NCBI GenBank assembly: GCA_963741355.1
Contig: CAVUIG010000019.1
Location: 1-64,000 of the forward strand
Direction: 5' to 3'
DNA length: 64,000 bases
DNA from: CAIWHR01 sp963741355
GTDB taxonomy: Bacteria; Pseudomonadota; Gammaproteobacteria; Burkholderiales; Casimicrobiaceae
Shown one piece after another: positions 56,511 through 64,000 of this stretch (its first letter is position 1; every line of letters starts with the position of its first letter). Position numbers and translations under genes: made by a program. The notes beneath the pieces were generated by a model. The model did not search any database and was not told the origin of the DNA. It saw nothing but the letters and a program-made list of their open reading frames with translations.

Positions 56511-57868
56511 TCACTTGAAGGTATTGATGTAGGCAACGAGATCGTTGATCTGCCGCTCGTCGGTCAGGATCGCGGCAAGGGCCGCCATCTGCGACCCGTA
56601 CGGGTCCTTCGGGTGCGCGCCGCGCGCACCTTGCTGGAAATTCTTCAATTGCGTGACCATGTACCAGTCACTCATGCCCTTGAGCCGCGGCGCATTGGTG
56701 GCCATGCGCCCCGCGCCCGTCGGCGCCGTGGCACGCGGCGCAGTTCTCATAAAGGCTCTGGCCGTTGCTCGCATTGGGAGGCACCGTGTGCGGCGCCGGG
56801 CGTATCCGGCAACGTGCGGATATAGGCGACGACGTTGTCGATCGCGGTGTCGTCCGCGAGCGTCGCCGCCATCGGCGCCATTATCTTGCCGAAGGCATCG
56901 TTGGCGGACGTGCCGCGCGCGCCGCTCTTGAAATTGTGCAATTCGCGCTTCAGGTACCAGTCCGCCTGTCCGGCGATCTTCGGCGCGTTCAGCGCGGGGT
57001 TGCCTTCGCCCTGCGCGCCATGACAGGCCGCGCACACCGCATAGAGCGCCCGACCCGCGGTCGCGTCGCCGGGCGGCCGGTCCACGGTTTGCGCATACGT
57101 CGGATAGCTCGCAAGCCACGTCTTCCACGCCGACTCGTCCTCGACGACGACCTTGCCGCGCATCGCGTAATGCGCAATGCCGCACAGCTGTTCGCAGAAA
57201 ACGTCGAAATGGCCTTCCCGCGTCGGCGTGAACCAGACGTAGGTCACCAGTCCCGGCACCATGTTCATCTTGGCGCGGAACTGGGGCACCGTGAAATCGT
57301 GCAGGACGTCGATCGAGCGGAGCTCGGCCTTGACCGCCTTGCCCATGGGCAGATGCAGCTCGGGGCTTGCGATCAGGATATCGTCCTTTCCGTTCGGGTC
57401 GTCCGGATTGATGCCGAACGGGTTCGCATCGCTGACGAAGCGGGCGTCGACGGTGCCGAGCACGCCATCCGCGCCCGGGAAGCGATAGTTGAAATTCCAT
57501 TGCCGGCCCACGACCTCGAACACGGCCGCGTCCTTGGGCACGTCGATGAACTTACCCCATGCGAGCAGGCCCGGCGCCAGCAACGCGGCGACGCCGAGCG
57601 CGGTGGCCAGGATGAGCGCGCCTTCGAGCTTCTTGTTCTCGGGCTCGTAGTGCGCCGTGTTTCCCTTCCGGTTCCGATAGCGCACCACGCAGTACGCCAT
57701 GAACAGGTTGACGGCGACGAAGACGAATCCGGTGACCCAGAACGTGAGCGTCACGGTGTCGTCGATGTTGCCCCAATTGGACGCGATCGGCGTGAAGTAC
57801 CACGGACTGAGGTAATGGAACAGGACGGAGCCCACGACCAGCAAGACGATTGCGATTGCCATTACCAT
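56511..57868 (-). CDS. Di-heme cytochrome c oxidase subunit II (cluster 2)
   Basis: Start ATG at 57868 (MVMAIAIVLLVVGSVLFHYL). Two helices, then the CuA domain VVGRQWNFNYRF and FCEQLCGIAHYAMRGKV (CX3CX3HX2M). Two cytochrome c domains follow: VCAACHGAQGEGNPALNAPK with IMAPMAATLADD, and, after a frame change between 56,700 and 56,790, SLYENCAACHGADG-like with GSQMAALAAILTDERQINDL. Each has one CXXCH. About 452 codons. A subunit II with two heme c domains is uncommon and would extend the electron entry path from a periplasmic donor. First gene of cluster 2; 147 bases upstream have no gene. Confidence 0.92.
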
Positions 57869-58015
57869 AGTGGTAGCCCCGTTGTCCGGATCGAACTAGA
57901 GTTGCGCGCGCGACGCGGCGTCAACTTCGAAAATGCCTGTCCACATCCCAGCCGCAGTGGTTCTCCCGCTGCGCAACTCAGCGCCGCACACATCAAGCGC
58001 GGATAGCCCGCTGCT

Positions 58016-58591
58016 CTAGTCCTTTTGCAGCGCTCGTTCATTACCGCTGCCAGCGTGGTGCCTGCGTCTGATCGGCTTGAACGGATTGATGAAATGCGTG
58101 TTGACGGCGACGAGCTCCGCCTCCGGATGGCGTTTGCGCATCAGCGCCCGGACGGCCGCTCCCTGCTCTTTCCGCACATAGATCAGGATCAGATACTTTC
58201 CCGCCTCGATATCGTGGTGAAACTTGCGCAGCTTGTTGTTCTCCATCGCGATGCCCGTCAGGCCGCCTTCCCAGGCGCCGAACATCGTCGCCACGACGAC
58301 GATCAGGACCGTCACGATGCGGGGAACATCCGGTCCGAACGGCTCGAGGAAATGCAGCAATGCGGCGCCGACGAGCCCGGCGACGAACCCGATCCCCGCG
58401 CCGATGAAGCCGTCGCGAACAATATCGAGCGTCTCGAGGTAATTGCTGGAGTGGATCTGCTGTTGCCGGAGGCCTGATTCGTCCTTGCTGACGACGTGAA
58501 TGAAGAAATCCTTCACGCCGCCGCCATGCAGGTCGTCGGTCACCGCTTGCGTGCTCTCCAGCGTCGGCGCGAGGTAATAGAGGCAATTCAT
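58016..58591 (-). CDS. Membrane protein of unknown function (DUF1269-like)
   Basis: Intact, 191 residues. N terminus MNCLYYLAPTLESTQAVTDD, a small ferredoxin-like domain, then two Gly-rich helices (FIGAGIGFVAGLVGAALLHF, IVTVLIVVVATMFGAWEGGL) with TGIAMENNKLRKFHHDIEAG and KYLILIYVRKEQGAAVRALM. The layout, Gly-rich hydrophobic centre flanked by alpha-plus-beta halves, fits DUF1269-type proteins linked to stress. No partner gene is close. 58592-58957, toward bioD, holds nothing recognisable. Confidence 0.6.
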   Translation of the reverse strand: MNCLYYLAPTLESTQAVTDDLHGGGVKDFFIHVVSKDESGLRQQQIHSSNYLETLDIVRDGFIGAGIGFVAGLVGAALLHFLEPFGPDVPRIVTVLIVVVATMFGAWEGGLTGIAMENNKLRKFHHDIEAGKYLILIYVRKEQGAAVRALMRKRHPEAELVAVNTHFINPFKPIRRRHHAGSGNERALQKD

Positions 58592-58957
58592 CAGTTCCTC
58601 CGGTTTCGACGCGGCCCTTGCCGGCTCTTCGTTCCGTCGAAGTCAATCAGACCGCCCATACCTGCGCGTGCGTCCCGCGAATGCGGCGCCGCAAGATCCC
58701 GGCGCCAGATCGCCGCCGAGTCTCTCACAACCGTTCGAAGCTGTCAGGGGGTGAACCGACAAATTCGACAATCGCCTGCCCATTCGCCGCCTCTGCCTCG
58801 ATGACCGCCGAGGGCCCGCAGGAGACGGCGGCCGGAGATTCTGGCAAAAATGTAACACAGCCCTTGCCCATCACGTCCATTTTCGGGGAGTCTCCAAGGA
58901 CCTAACAACCGCACCCGCGCCGCAGCAATTCCGCCGCTCGGCAATCCGCAACGCGCG
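58592..58957. other. Gene-free interval between the DUF1269-like gene and bioD
   Basis: About 366 bases downstream of the biotin genes. No gene, RNA or strong terminator hairpin was found. It should hold the promoter of the DUF1269-like gene on the minus strand. Confidence 0.4.
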
Positions 58958-59641
58958 TCATCCTGCGCAGGCAAAGCCCAGCAGCCGCAGCGAGGCACCG
59001 TCCGCCACGAGGGGCGCCCCGCCGTCCGCCCACGGGTAATCGGCGATGAGCGGCGCCGGCAGCGTCGCGGCCAGCGTGGCGACGCTCTCGTCTGCGGCAT
59101 CCATGCCGGGATCGATCCGGTTCGCGACCCAGCCGGCAAGCACGAGCCCGCGGGCGCTGATCGCGAGCGCCGAGAGCCGCGCGTGATTGAGGCAGCCGAG
59201 CCGCACGCCGACCACCAGCAGCACGGGCAGCGCGAGCGCGCGGGCGATGTCCAGCATGTCGAGACGGGCATCGAGCGGGACCATCGCTCCGCCGGCACCC
59301 TCGACGATGATCGCATCCGCGCGCTCCGCGAGACGCGCGTACGCGGCCGAAATCGTCGCGAGCTCGATGACGACGCCCTCCCGCGCGGCGGCGACATGCG
59401 GCGCAATGGCGGCCTCCAGCGCATACGGGTTCACGTCGGAGGGCGGCGCCGTCACGTTGCCCGCGGCACGCAGCGCGGCGACGTCCGCGTTCATTCCTGC
59501 GTCGCGGTCGATGCCCGCGGCGACCGGCTTCATTCCCGCCGCGCGCAGGCCCTGCGCTGCCAGCCCGCGCAGCAAGGCGGCGGCGACGCGCGTCTTGCCG
59601 ACGCCGGTGTCGGTCCCCGTGACGAACAGTCCCTGCGCCAT
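58958..59641 (-). CDS. bioD: Dethiobiotin synthetase
   Basis: Intact, 227 residues, start ATG at 59641 (MAQGLFVTGTDTGVGKTRVA), P-loop GTDTGVGKT at residues 9-17. Substrate blocks MKPVAAGID, VNPYALEAAIAPHVAA and AIIVEGAGGAMVPLDARLDM, ending LRLLGFACAG. Forms the ureido ring of dethiobiotin from DAPA, CO2 and ATP. Last gene of the biotin cluster; a repeat of about 120 bases separates it from bioC. Because the repeat stays open, upstream starts exist, but the family start is here. Confidence 0.96.
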   Translation of the reverse strand: MAQGLFVTGTDTGVGKTRVAAALLRGLAAQGLRAAGMKPVAAGIDRDAGMNADVAALRAAGNVTAPPSDVNPYALEAAIAPHVAAAREGVVIELATISAAYARLAERADAIIVEGAGGAMVPLDARLDMLDIARALALPVLLVVGVRLGCLNHARLSALAISARGLVLAGWVANRIDPGMDAADESVATLAATLPAPLIADYPWADGGAPLVADGASLRLLGFACAG

Positions 59642-59763
59642 TTGTGCCCCCACGCTTGCGGCTGTCGCCGCTTCGCTGCCCCCCGAGGGGGAGCAATTCG
59701 CGCCTTGGGACGGCCCGTCGGCGCTCATGTGTGCCCCCACGCCTGCGGCTGTCGCCACGGCGC
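59642..59763. repeat. REP-like repeat between bioC and bioD
   Basis: Two related copies of GTGCCCCCACGC-TGCGGCTGTC (from about 59643 and 59730) flank a GC-rich palindromic core around 59680 (TGCCCCCCGAGGGGGAGCA). Sequences of this style, with CTGCCCCCCGAGGGGG, are familiar as dispersed extragenic repeats in Burkholderiales genomes. It contains no gene. Confidence 0.65.
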
Positions 59764-60700
59764 TCATGTTCGTGGCCTGCGCTCGAGCTTCACGATCGCG
59801 TGGCCCTCGGCCGTGTGGGTCGGCGCCGCCTTCCACGCGTGCCCGTAGATGACCTCGAAGGTCGCCGACACGCGCCCCTGCGGCCCGGGGCCGCGCGACG
59901 CGTCGAGCGCGCGCCAGCGCGCGCTGCCAGCGTCCCCGACCCATCAGGCCGCGGGCGCGGCCGCGCGCCGCGTTGGTCGCGCCGATCGCCTTCAGGTCGC
60001 GCAGCATGGCGAGCGCGTCGGGATAAGTGAGGGTCATGTATTCCATCTGCATCACCGGATCGGCGAAGCCCTTCGCGACGAGAATGTCACCGATGTCGTG
60101 CATGTCGACGAAGCGGCCGACGTGCGGGCGCGCGTCGACGCCGGCGAACGCGGCGCGGAGCTCCTTCAGCGTGTCCGGCCCGAAGGTCGTGAACGTGAAA
60201 AGGCCACCGACGGCGAGCACGCGATGGCATTCGGCAATCGCCAGCGGCAGGTCGTCGATCCACTGCAGCGTCGCGTTGCTCCAGACCAGGTCGAACGCGG
60301 CGGAGACGAACGGCATCGCGGCGAGATCGCCGCAGACGAAGCCGGGCAGCGCGCTCCCCTGCCCGCGCAGCGGCGCGAGCAGCCGGCCCAACGCCGAGGA
60401 GCCGGCGCGCGAGCGCGCGCGGGCGACGTCCAGCATCGGTTGCGCGAGGTCGAGCGCAACTCGGCGTGCCTTCGGGTACCGCACGGCGAGCTCGGCAAGC
60501 GCATCGCCGGTCCCGCAGCCAGCGTCAAGGATCGTCTGCGGCGCGAGGCGCACGACGTCGAGCCGCACGGCCATGCGCGCGCCGATCTCCTTCTGCAGCA
60601 CCGCGGCGCCGTCGTAGGTCGCCGCCGCGCGCGCGAATGCCCGGCGCACGGCCCGCGTCTCCGGCGACAGCGCATCCGAAGGCGCGTGTTCACCGGCCAT
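59764..60700 (-). CDS. bioC: Malonyl-[acyl-carrier protein] O-methyltransferase
   Basis: Start ATG at 60700 (MAGEHAPSDALSPETRAVRR), 11 bases within bioH. SAM-binding motif I ILDAGCGTGDALAELAVRYP, motif LDLAQPMLDVARARSRAG, FDLVWSNATLQWIDDLPLAI and RVLAVGGLFTFTTFGPDTLK are the BioC signature. One frame change near 59,930 shifts the C terminus, which ends AIVKLERRPRT. About 312 codons. Methylates malonyl-ACP so that fatty-acid enzymes can build the pimelate arm of biotin. Confidence 0.94.
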
Positions 60701-61469
60701 CGACGAAGGTCTCCACGGCGCCGAAGAACGCGTCCGGATGCGACAGGAACGGCGCGTGCGCCGCACCCTCGATGCAGACGAAGCGCGCGTTCGGCAGGCT
60801 CGAAGCCAGCCAGCGGCCCGCGCCGGGCGGCGTCAGCATGTCGCGCCCGCCCGAGATGACGAGCGCGGGTTGCGCGACGGCCGGCGCGTCGGCGCGCAGG
60901 TCAACGGCCGCCATGAGGTCGAGGGCCTGCGTCAGCATCTGCGGCGACGGCAGGCCGCGCGCGAAGAGGTCGTGCCGCAGCAGCGCGAGCGCCGCGCGCC
61001 CGTGCTCGCTGCCGTGTACCTGCAGCGCGAGAAAGCGTTGGACCGTGGGCTTCCAGGCGACGCGAAGCTCGTCGCCGAAGCGGCGCAGCGTCTCTTCGGC
61101 CATCGCGTGGGGCCAGTCGGGGCCGGCAACGAAGCGCGGCGTCGTGCACGCCAGAACGAGACTTGCGATGCGCGTGGGCCGCAGCCGTGCCCAGCGCAGC
61201 GCGACCTGTCCGCCGAGCGACCAGCCGAGCACGGTGAGCGGCGGCGCGTCCGGGAACGCCGCGTCGAGCAGGTCCGCGATCGCATCGAGCGTGAACGGCG
61301 ACAGCGGCGCGCTGTGGCCATGCCCGGGCAGGTCGACGGCGTGCACCCGATGGCGTTGCGCCAGTCGCGGGACGAGCGGTCCCCACGCGCCGGCGTGCAG
61401 CGCCCAGCCGTGCAGCAGCACGATCGGCGGTCCCGCGCCGGCCGACTCGATCGACAGTGCGGCGCTCAT
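60690..61469 (-). CDS. bioH: Pimeloyl-[acyl-carrier protein] methyl ester esterase
   Basis: Intact, 259 residues. Alpha/beta hydrolase: IVLLHGWALHAGAWGPLVPR (oxyanion region), the nucleophile elbow VLGWSLGGQVALRW, Asp in GGRDMLTPPGAGR and His in CIEGAAHAPFLSHPD. It removes the methyl ester that BioC added, ending pimeloyl-ACP elongation. Stop and start overlap with bioC by 11 bases, and its start overlaps bioF by 4. Confidence 0.95.
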   Translation of the reverse strand: MSAALSIESAGAGPPIVLLHGWALHAGAWGPLVPRLAQRHRVHAVDLPGHGHSAPLSPFTLDAIADLLDAAFPDAPPLTVLGWSLGGQVALRWARLRPTRIASLVLACTTPRFVAGPDWPHAMAEETLRRFGDELRVAWKPTVQRFLALQVHGSEHGRAALALLRHDLFARGLPSPQMLTQALDLMAAVDLRADAPAVAQPALVISGGRDMLTPPGAGRWLASSLPNARFVCIEGAAHAPFLSHPDAFFGAVETFVDGR

Positions 61470-62662
61470 CCGGGCCCGTCATTCGAATGGAGCGATGCGA
61501 GGTCGGCGAGCGCATCGACGAGCGCGTCGACGTCGGCGATCGAATGGGCCGCGCTCAGCGAGACGCGCAGGCGCGCGGTCCCCGCGGGAACGGTCGGCGG
61601 CCGGATCGCCGGCACCCAGAAGCCGCGCTGCCACAACGCGTCGGCGAGCGCGACCGTCGCGGCGTTGCCGCCGATCACGAGCGGCTGGATCGGCGTTGAC
61701 GAATCGAGAAGCGTCCACGGCAACGCCCGCGCCCGCTCGCGCCAGCGGGTGACGAGGCGCGCGAGATGCGTGCGGCGCGCCGCGTCGTCGCGGATGATCG
61801 CGAGGGCCGCGCGCGTCGCCTCCGCCAACAGCGCGGGCGCGGCCGTGGTGTAGACATAGGATCGTGACGTCTGCAGCAGCGTTTCGACGACCGCCGGATG
61901 CGCGACGACGAACGCGCCGGCCACGCCCGCCGCCTTGCCGAGCGTTCCCATCACGACGATGCGTTCCGAGCGCAGGTCAAAATGCGCGAGCGTGCCGCGC
62001 CCCTCGCCCAGCACGCCGAAACCGTGCGCGTCGTCGACGACGAGCCACGCGTCGAATTCCTCCGCGAGCGCCAGCAGCCCGGGCAGCGGCGCGACATCGC
62101 CGTCCATGCTGAACACGGCATCGGTCGCAATCACGCGTCCCGCGGCCTCGGTCGCGCGTAGCCGCGCGCGCAACGCGGCCGCGTCGGCATGCGCGTAACG
62201 GACGAATCGCGCCCGCGACAGCAGCGCCCCGTCGTTGAGGCAGGCGTGATTGAGGCGATCGGCGAACACCGCATCGCCGCGCCCCGCGAGCGCGGTGAGG
62301 ATCGCGAGATTGGCAAGATATCCGGATGAAAACGTGAGCGCGCGCACGGTCTCGTTCGGACGGACGAACGCCGCGAGCTCGGCTTCGAGCGCGTCGTGCG
62401 CCGCCGTGTGGCCACAGACGAGGTGCGACGCGCCCGCCCCAACGCCCCAGCGTGCTGCCGCGTCGCGCGCGGCCGCGACGATCGCCGGATGGCTCGCGAG
62501 ACCGAGGTAATCATTGCTCGCGAACGCGACGACCTCGCGGCCCGCAACGATCGCCCGCGCGCCCTGCGGCGACTCGACGGGGCGCCGTGTGCGCACGAGT
62601 CCGGCGGCAGCGCGCGCGGCCTCGTCGCGCAGCAGCTTCGCAATCAGCGTGGATTCGGACAT
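61466..62662 (-). CDS. bioF: 8-amino-7-oxononanoate synthase
   Basis: Intact, 398 residues, start ATG at 62662 (MSESTLIAKLLRDEAARAAA). PLP-dependent: VAFASNDYLGLASHPAIVAA, GHTAAHDALEAELAAFV, VFSMDGDVAPLPGLLALAEE, VVDDAHGFGVLGEGRGTL and the PLP Lys in MGTLGKAAGVAGAF. Joins pimeloyl-ACP to alanine. Stop overlaps the bioH start. 188 bases without a gene separate it from bioB. Confidence 0.97.
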   Translation of the reverse strand: MSESTLIAKLLRDEAARAAAGLVRTRRPVESPQGARAIVAGREVVAFASNDYLGLASHPAIVAAARDAAARWGVGAGASHLVCGHTAAHDALEAELAAFVRPNETVRALTFSSGYLANLAILTALAGRGDAVFADRLNHACLNDGALLSRARFVRYAHADAAALRARLRATEAAGRVIATDAVFSMDGDVAPLPGLLALAEEFDAWLVVDDAHGFGVLGEGRGTLAHFDLRSERIVVMGTLGKAAGVAGAFVVAHPAVVETLLQTSRSYVYTTAAPALLAEATRAALAIIRDDAARRTHLARLVTRWRERARALPWTLLDSSTPIQPLVIGGNAATVALADALWQRGFWVPAIRPPTVPAGTARLRVSLSAAHSIADVDALVDALADLASLHSNDGPG

Positions 62663-62850
62663 GTCACACGGTCGTCCGCATGGACACAACGTTCGCCGGG
62701 AAATTCGGAGCGATCGCGACAGGCGTCGCCGTGATCGCGGTCGATTCAGGGCTGACTGCGCGGTGCGACCGGAAGCGCTTCGGTCCGCTTGACGATGCAA
62801 CGTCGCGACCGGCGCGGGCACTCGCGCAGCGCAGGGTCCGCACCCTGGAT

Positions 62851-63870
62851 TCAGTCTGCCGTGGCGAGCCCGAGCTTCGCGAACAGCGCCTGGTCCGCAT
62901 CGGCTTCCGGATTGCCGGTCGTGAGCAGGCGATCGCCGTAGAACACCGAATTCGCGCCGGCGAGAAAGCACAGCGCCTGCACGGCTTCGCCCAGCTCCCG
63001 ACGCCCGGCCGAGAGCCGCACCATCGCCTTCGGCATCGTGAGGCGCGCCACCGCGATCGTGCGGACGAATTCGAGCGGGTCGAGCGCCGCCGCGCCGGCA
63101 AGGCGGTCGTGCAGCGGCGTGCCCTCGACCTGGACCAGATGATTGATCGGCACCGATTCCGGGTAAGGATCGAGGTTGGCGAGCTGCGCGACGAGGCCCG
63201 CGCGCTCGCGCCGCGACTCGCCCATCCCGACGATGCCGCCGCAGCACACCTTGACGCCCGCGTCGCGCACGCGGGCCAGCGTGTCGAGCCGGTCGGCGTA
63301 GTCACGCGTGGTGATCACGTCGCCGTAGAACTCCGGCGCGGTGTCGAGATTGTGGTTGTAATAGTCGAGCCCCGCCGCCTTGAGCGCCTGCGCCTGACCG
63401 TCCTTCAGCATGCCGAGCGTGCAGCAGGTCTCGAGGCCGAGCGCCTTGACCGCGCGCACCATGTCGAGCACCGGCGCGAGGTCGCGCTCCTTCGGACCGC
63501 GCCACGCGGCGCCCATGCAGAAACGCGACGCGCCGCGCGCCTTCGCCTCGGTCGCGGCGGCGATGACGGCCGGCAGTTCCGCGAGCGGCGATTCCTCGAC
63601 ATTCGTGTGGTAGCGCTTCGCCTGCGGGCAATAGCCACAATCCTCGGGGCATCCGCCCGTCTTGATCGACATCAGCGTCGACAGCTGGACGCGGTTCGGC
63701 GCGTGATGCTCGCGATGCGTCTGTTGCGCGCGAAAGAGAAGCTCCGGAAACGGCAGCGCAAAGAGCGAAAGCACCTCATCGACGGTCCACGGCTCGCCGG
63801 CCGGCGCTTCCGCGCGGGTCCGCGCGTGCGGAAGCGCATCGAGGGCGATCGTACCTTCGGCCGATGGCAT
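62851..63870 (-). CDS. bioB: Biotin synthase
   Basis: Intact, 339 residues. Radical SAM cluster motif CPEDCGYCPQAKRYHTNVEE (CX3CX2C), then GASRFCMGAAWRGPKERD, LDYYNHNLDTAPEFYGDVIT with the YNHNLDT block, CCGGIVGMGESRRERAGLVA and INHLVQVEGTPLHDR, ending GANSVFYGDRLLTTGNPEAD. It inserts sulfur into dethiobiotin. First gene of the biotin cluster bioB-bioF-bioH-bioC-bioD on the minus strand. Confidence 0.98.
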   Translation of the reverse strand: MPSAEGTIALDALPHARTRAEAPAGEPWTVDEVLSLFALPFPELLFRAQQTHREHHAPNRVQLSTLMSIKTGGCPEDCGYCPQAKRYHTNVEESPLAELPAVIAAATEAKARGASRFCMGAAWRGPKERDLAPVLDMVRAVKALGLETCCTLGMLKDGQAQALKAAGLDYYNHNLDTAPEFYGDVITTRDYADRLDTLARVRDAGVKVCCGGIVGMGESRRERAGLVAQLANLDPYPESVPINHLVQVEGTPLHDRLAGAAALDPLEFVRTIAVARLTMPKAMVRLSAGRRELGEAVQALCFLAGANSVFYGDRLLTTGNPEADADQALFAKLGLATAD

Positions 63871-63934
63871 TGCGCGCGGGATCCCGTTAGTTTGAGGGCT
63901 TGTCGCATCGCTCAGGCGGACTCGCGACTGCGAC

Positions 63935-63940
63935 TACAAT
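63935..63940 (+). promoter_or_regulatory. Possible -10 element of the divergent right-edge gene
   Basis: TACAAT at 63935-63940 lies 28 bases before an ATG at 63968; no good -35 is visible. A GAGG ribosome-site-like motif is at 63955-63958. Confidence 0.35.
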
Positions 63941-63967
63941 CGAGGCCGAGTGTCGAGGCACATCCCG

Positions 63968-64000
63968 ATGTTGTCAATTCGATCGACGAAAGCATTTGAC
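63968..64000 (+). CDS. Start of a divergent gene cut by the right edge
   Basis: An ATG at 63968 preceded by GAGG at a 9-base spacing and by TACAAT further up. The visible peptide is MLSIRSTKAFD, open at the edge. Too short to identify. It would diverge from bioB. Confidence 0.35.
   Translation, partial: MLSIRSTKAFD

Noticed and set aside
1..64000. CRISPR arrays, insertion sequences, prophage or integrase genes, rRNA and tRNA genes
   Set aside because: No regularly spaced repeats, transposase or integrase motifs, phage structural genes or RNA genes were recognised anywhere on either strand.

Overview
The window looks like a chromosomal segment of a high-GC betaproteobacterium (Burkholderiales/Nitrosomonadales-like; this is inferred from gene content, gene order and protein flavour, not from a marker-gene comparison). 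It holds a full type II secretion operon, an aa3/caa3 oxidase region with its assembly genes, a bioB-F-H-C-D biotin cluster, and thiD/thiE/hemL. Many otherwise convincing genes are interrupted by one or more single-base frame changes, including housekeeping genes such as coxA, coxB, thiE, bioC and gspD. They are densest in the first 16 kb. This points to uncorrected consensus indels in a draft assembly more than to true pseudogenes, so coordinates below give the reconstructed gene span across the shifts.

Layout. 0-10.8 kb is a surface-glycosylation region: three SPINDLY/GT41-type TPR-O-GlcNAc transferase genes (one cut by the left edge), a SAM methyltransferase, a hybrid glycosyltransferase/acyltransferase remnant, an LpxL-like acyltransferase and a Wzm/Wzt-type ABC exporter. 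10.9-15.8 kb has a PpiC-type peptidyl-prolyl isomerase, two secreted proteins with clear promoters and intrinsic terminators, and a small lipoprotein. 16.1-28.8 kb is one long minus-strand type II secretion operon (gspE, a radical SAM gene, gspF-G-H-I-J-K-L-M-C-D), mostly with overlapping start and stop codons. 29.1-34.7 kb has a beta-propeller protein, hemL, thiE, thiD, rubredoxin, glyoxalase I and a rhomboid protease. An intact fourth O-GlcNAc transferase lies at 35.2-37.1 kb.

37.7-44.4 kb is the most unusual region: three co-directional genes encoding a SIR2-like/TIR protein, a STAND NTPase with a membrane helix and TPRs, and a TPR-SLOG-like-class III nucleotide cyclase. Each architecture is typical of nucleotide-based signalling and immunity, but the combination does not match a system I can name, so it is the main candidate for an undescribed system.

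44.4-57.9 kb is respiratory: SCO1, heme o synthase (ctaB), a second SCO-like protein, SURF1, then cytochrome oxidase cluster 1 (coxB-coxA-small protein-ctaG-coxC) and, further right, a separate cluster 2 (di-heme coxB, coxA, two subunit III-like proteins, subunit IV). 58.0-63.9 kb has a membrane protein of unknown role and the biotin genes bioB-bioF-bioH-bioC-bioD, with a repeat between bioC and bioD. A divergent gene begins at the right edge.
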